This document shows, piece by piece, positions 6,928 through 7,479 of a stretch of DNA of 7,479 nucleotides. The translations under genes and the position numbers were made by a program. The notes below the pieces were generated by a model that worked only from the letters and a program-made list of their open reading frames with translations, was not told the DNA's origin and did not search any database. Position 1 is the first letter of the stretch. Each line of letters opens with the position of its first letter. Source of the DNA: Bacteroidales bacterium (GTDB lineage: Bacteria > Bacteroidota > Bacteroidia > Bacteroidales > WCHB1-69); NCBI GenBank assembly GCA_012838875.1, contig DUOL01000198.1:1-7479 (forward strand), read 5' to 3'.

Positions 6928-7251
6928 GCAGTACCCCTACAAAAAAACCGCAACAAGGAAAAATAAAGCAAATATATTGCACTTGTTGTACTTGTTCGGG
7001 GTTATTGATTTTATAAAATTTGGCTTAACACTATATCAGGATTATATTGCAACCATAACAAAAAATTGTATTGGTTTAACTTGTATTATCCGTACAATCG
7101 GGCGGGATTTTATCAAGTTATTTCTTGCTTTAAAAAAAGTAGGCTGAAAACTTTTGAAATCGTTTTTATTACTGCTTGGGCTTGAAAGTCTGTTTTTTTA
7201 TTCTAATTTTTGGGCATGAAAAACAGGTTTAATACGGTAAATAGATTAAAG
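6928..7251. other. Non-coding DNA between the attC-like element and the right repeat arm
   Basis: No credible gene, RNA gene or terminator was recognised in this AT-rich stretch. Only weak pairings are seen, such as AAAAGT (7135-7140) with ACTTTT (7150-7155). It may be the remnant of a former cassette or a promoter region for a gene outside the window; neither is supported directly. Confidence 0.5.
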
Positions 7252-7412
7252 CAAAAAATCAAAGCAAAAAGAATACCGTCCGCTCTCTATTTTGGGCTTC
7301 AAGGGCTTTGTACGAGCAGGTTGGCTGCGTGAGGCGCTTAGGTGGAAAGCCCGCAAGGGCGGAAGCCGCTGGGAACGCGGCGGCAAAAAAGCGAGCTTGT
7401 AAGCTCTTTTTG
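7252..7412 (-). repeat. Right arm of the long imperfect inverted repeat
   Basis: Read on the minus strand, this arm follows the left arm (1-160) from the AAAAAGAGCTT hairpin through the GC-rich block at about 7339-7394 to TTGATTTTTTG (minus strand) at 7252-7262. Differences are single substitutions plus short indels, for instance around 7333-7340. No open frame is shared that would make it a gene. The arms could recombine and invert the roughly 7 kb between them. Confidence 0.85.
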
Positions 7413-7417
7413 CCGCC
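7379..7417. repeat. Strong hairpin at the outer end of the right arm
   Basis: GGCGGCAAAAA (7379-7389) pairs with TTTTTGCCGCC (7407-7417), and GAGCTT (7393-7398) pairs with AAGCTC (7401-7406) around a two-base loop, with three unpaired bases on the left side only. That is 17 base pairs in 39 bases. The T-run inside the right side means it could act as a terminator, but the symmetry suggests that it is primarily the axis of a larger palindrome. Confidence 0.7.
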
Positions 7418-7479
7418 TTGCGTCCCCACGGCTTGTGCCCGCGGACTTGGAACCGGGAGCCGACCCCGAGCGTAGCGAG
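7418..7479 (+). repeat. Start of a further, diverged repeat copy at the window edge
   Basis: Beyond the hairpin, GCGTCCCCA-CGGCTT..GCCC (about 7420-7440) repeats the left arm's GCGTCCCCAGCGGCTTCCGCCC in the same orientation with a few changes. It is therefore the mirror image of the right arm across the hairpin. The copy then diverges, and the window ends in GC-rich DNA of unknown function. Confidence 0.5.

Noticed and set aside
7216..7332. Short plus-strand frame of 38 codons starting ATG
   Set aside because: Two-thirds of it lies in the right repeat arm, and nothing supports translation.

Overview
The window looks like an accessory (defence) segment from a member of the Bacteroidota. The three genes are AT-rich, their starts lack Shine-Dalgarno sequences, and upstream regions carry matches to the Bacteroidota -7 promoter element TAnnTTTG. 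The two large proteins also resemble restriction proteins I know from Bacteroidota genomes. No transposase, integrase, tRNA, rRNA or CRISPR array was seen. The species cannot be named from the sequence.

Layout. Bases 1-160 and 7252-7412 are two arms of a long imperfect inverted repeat, GC-rich and non-coding, that bracket everything else. Bases 161-494 are a non-coding leader with a candidate promoter and an inverted repeat. Bases 495-1508 encode a 337-residue adenine-methyltransferase-like protein without an NPPY motif. Three bases later, 1512-5507 encode a 1331-residue protein that joins a GIY-YIG-like nuclease domain, an SF2 (DEAH) helicase/translocase, a charged linker and an Eco57I-like N6-adenine methyltransferase (NPPY) with a target-recognition region. 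A structured, attC-like palindrome follows at about 5551-5661, then about 380 bases of AT-rich non-coding DNA. Bases 6039-6788 encode a 249-residue protein with a C-terminal HEPN-like domain and an R-x4-H ribonuclease motif. A second attC-like palindrome lies at 6799-6927, then more non-coding DNA up to the right arm.

How the genes may work together. The first two genes form a tight operon and probably make one restriction-modification machine: sequence recognition and methylation by the methyltransferase parts, ATP-driven translocation by the SF2 motor, and cleavage by the GIY-YIG domain. The layout recalls single-chain ATP-dependent Type ISP enzymes, with GIY-YIG where those carry an Mrr-type nuclease, plus a separate methyltransferase-like partner. 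The HEPN gene is a separate transcription unit framed by short inverted core sites, as in an integron cassette. It may be an RNA-targeting toxin or abortive-infection gene that shares the defence locus. Whether it cooperates with the restriction system is unknown.
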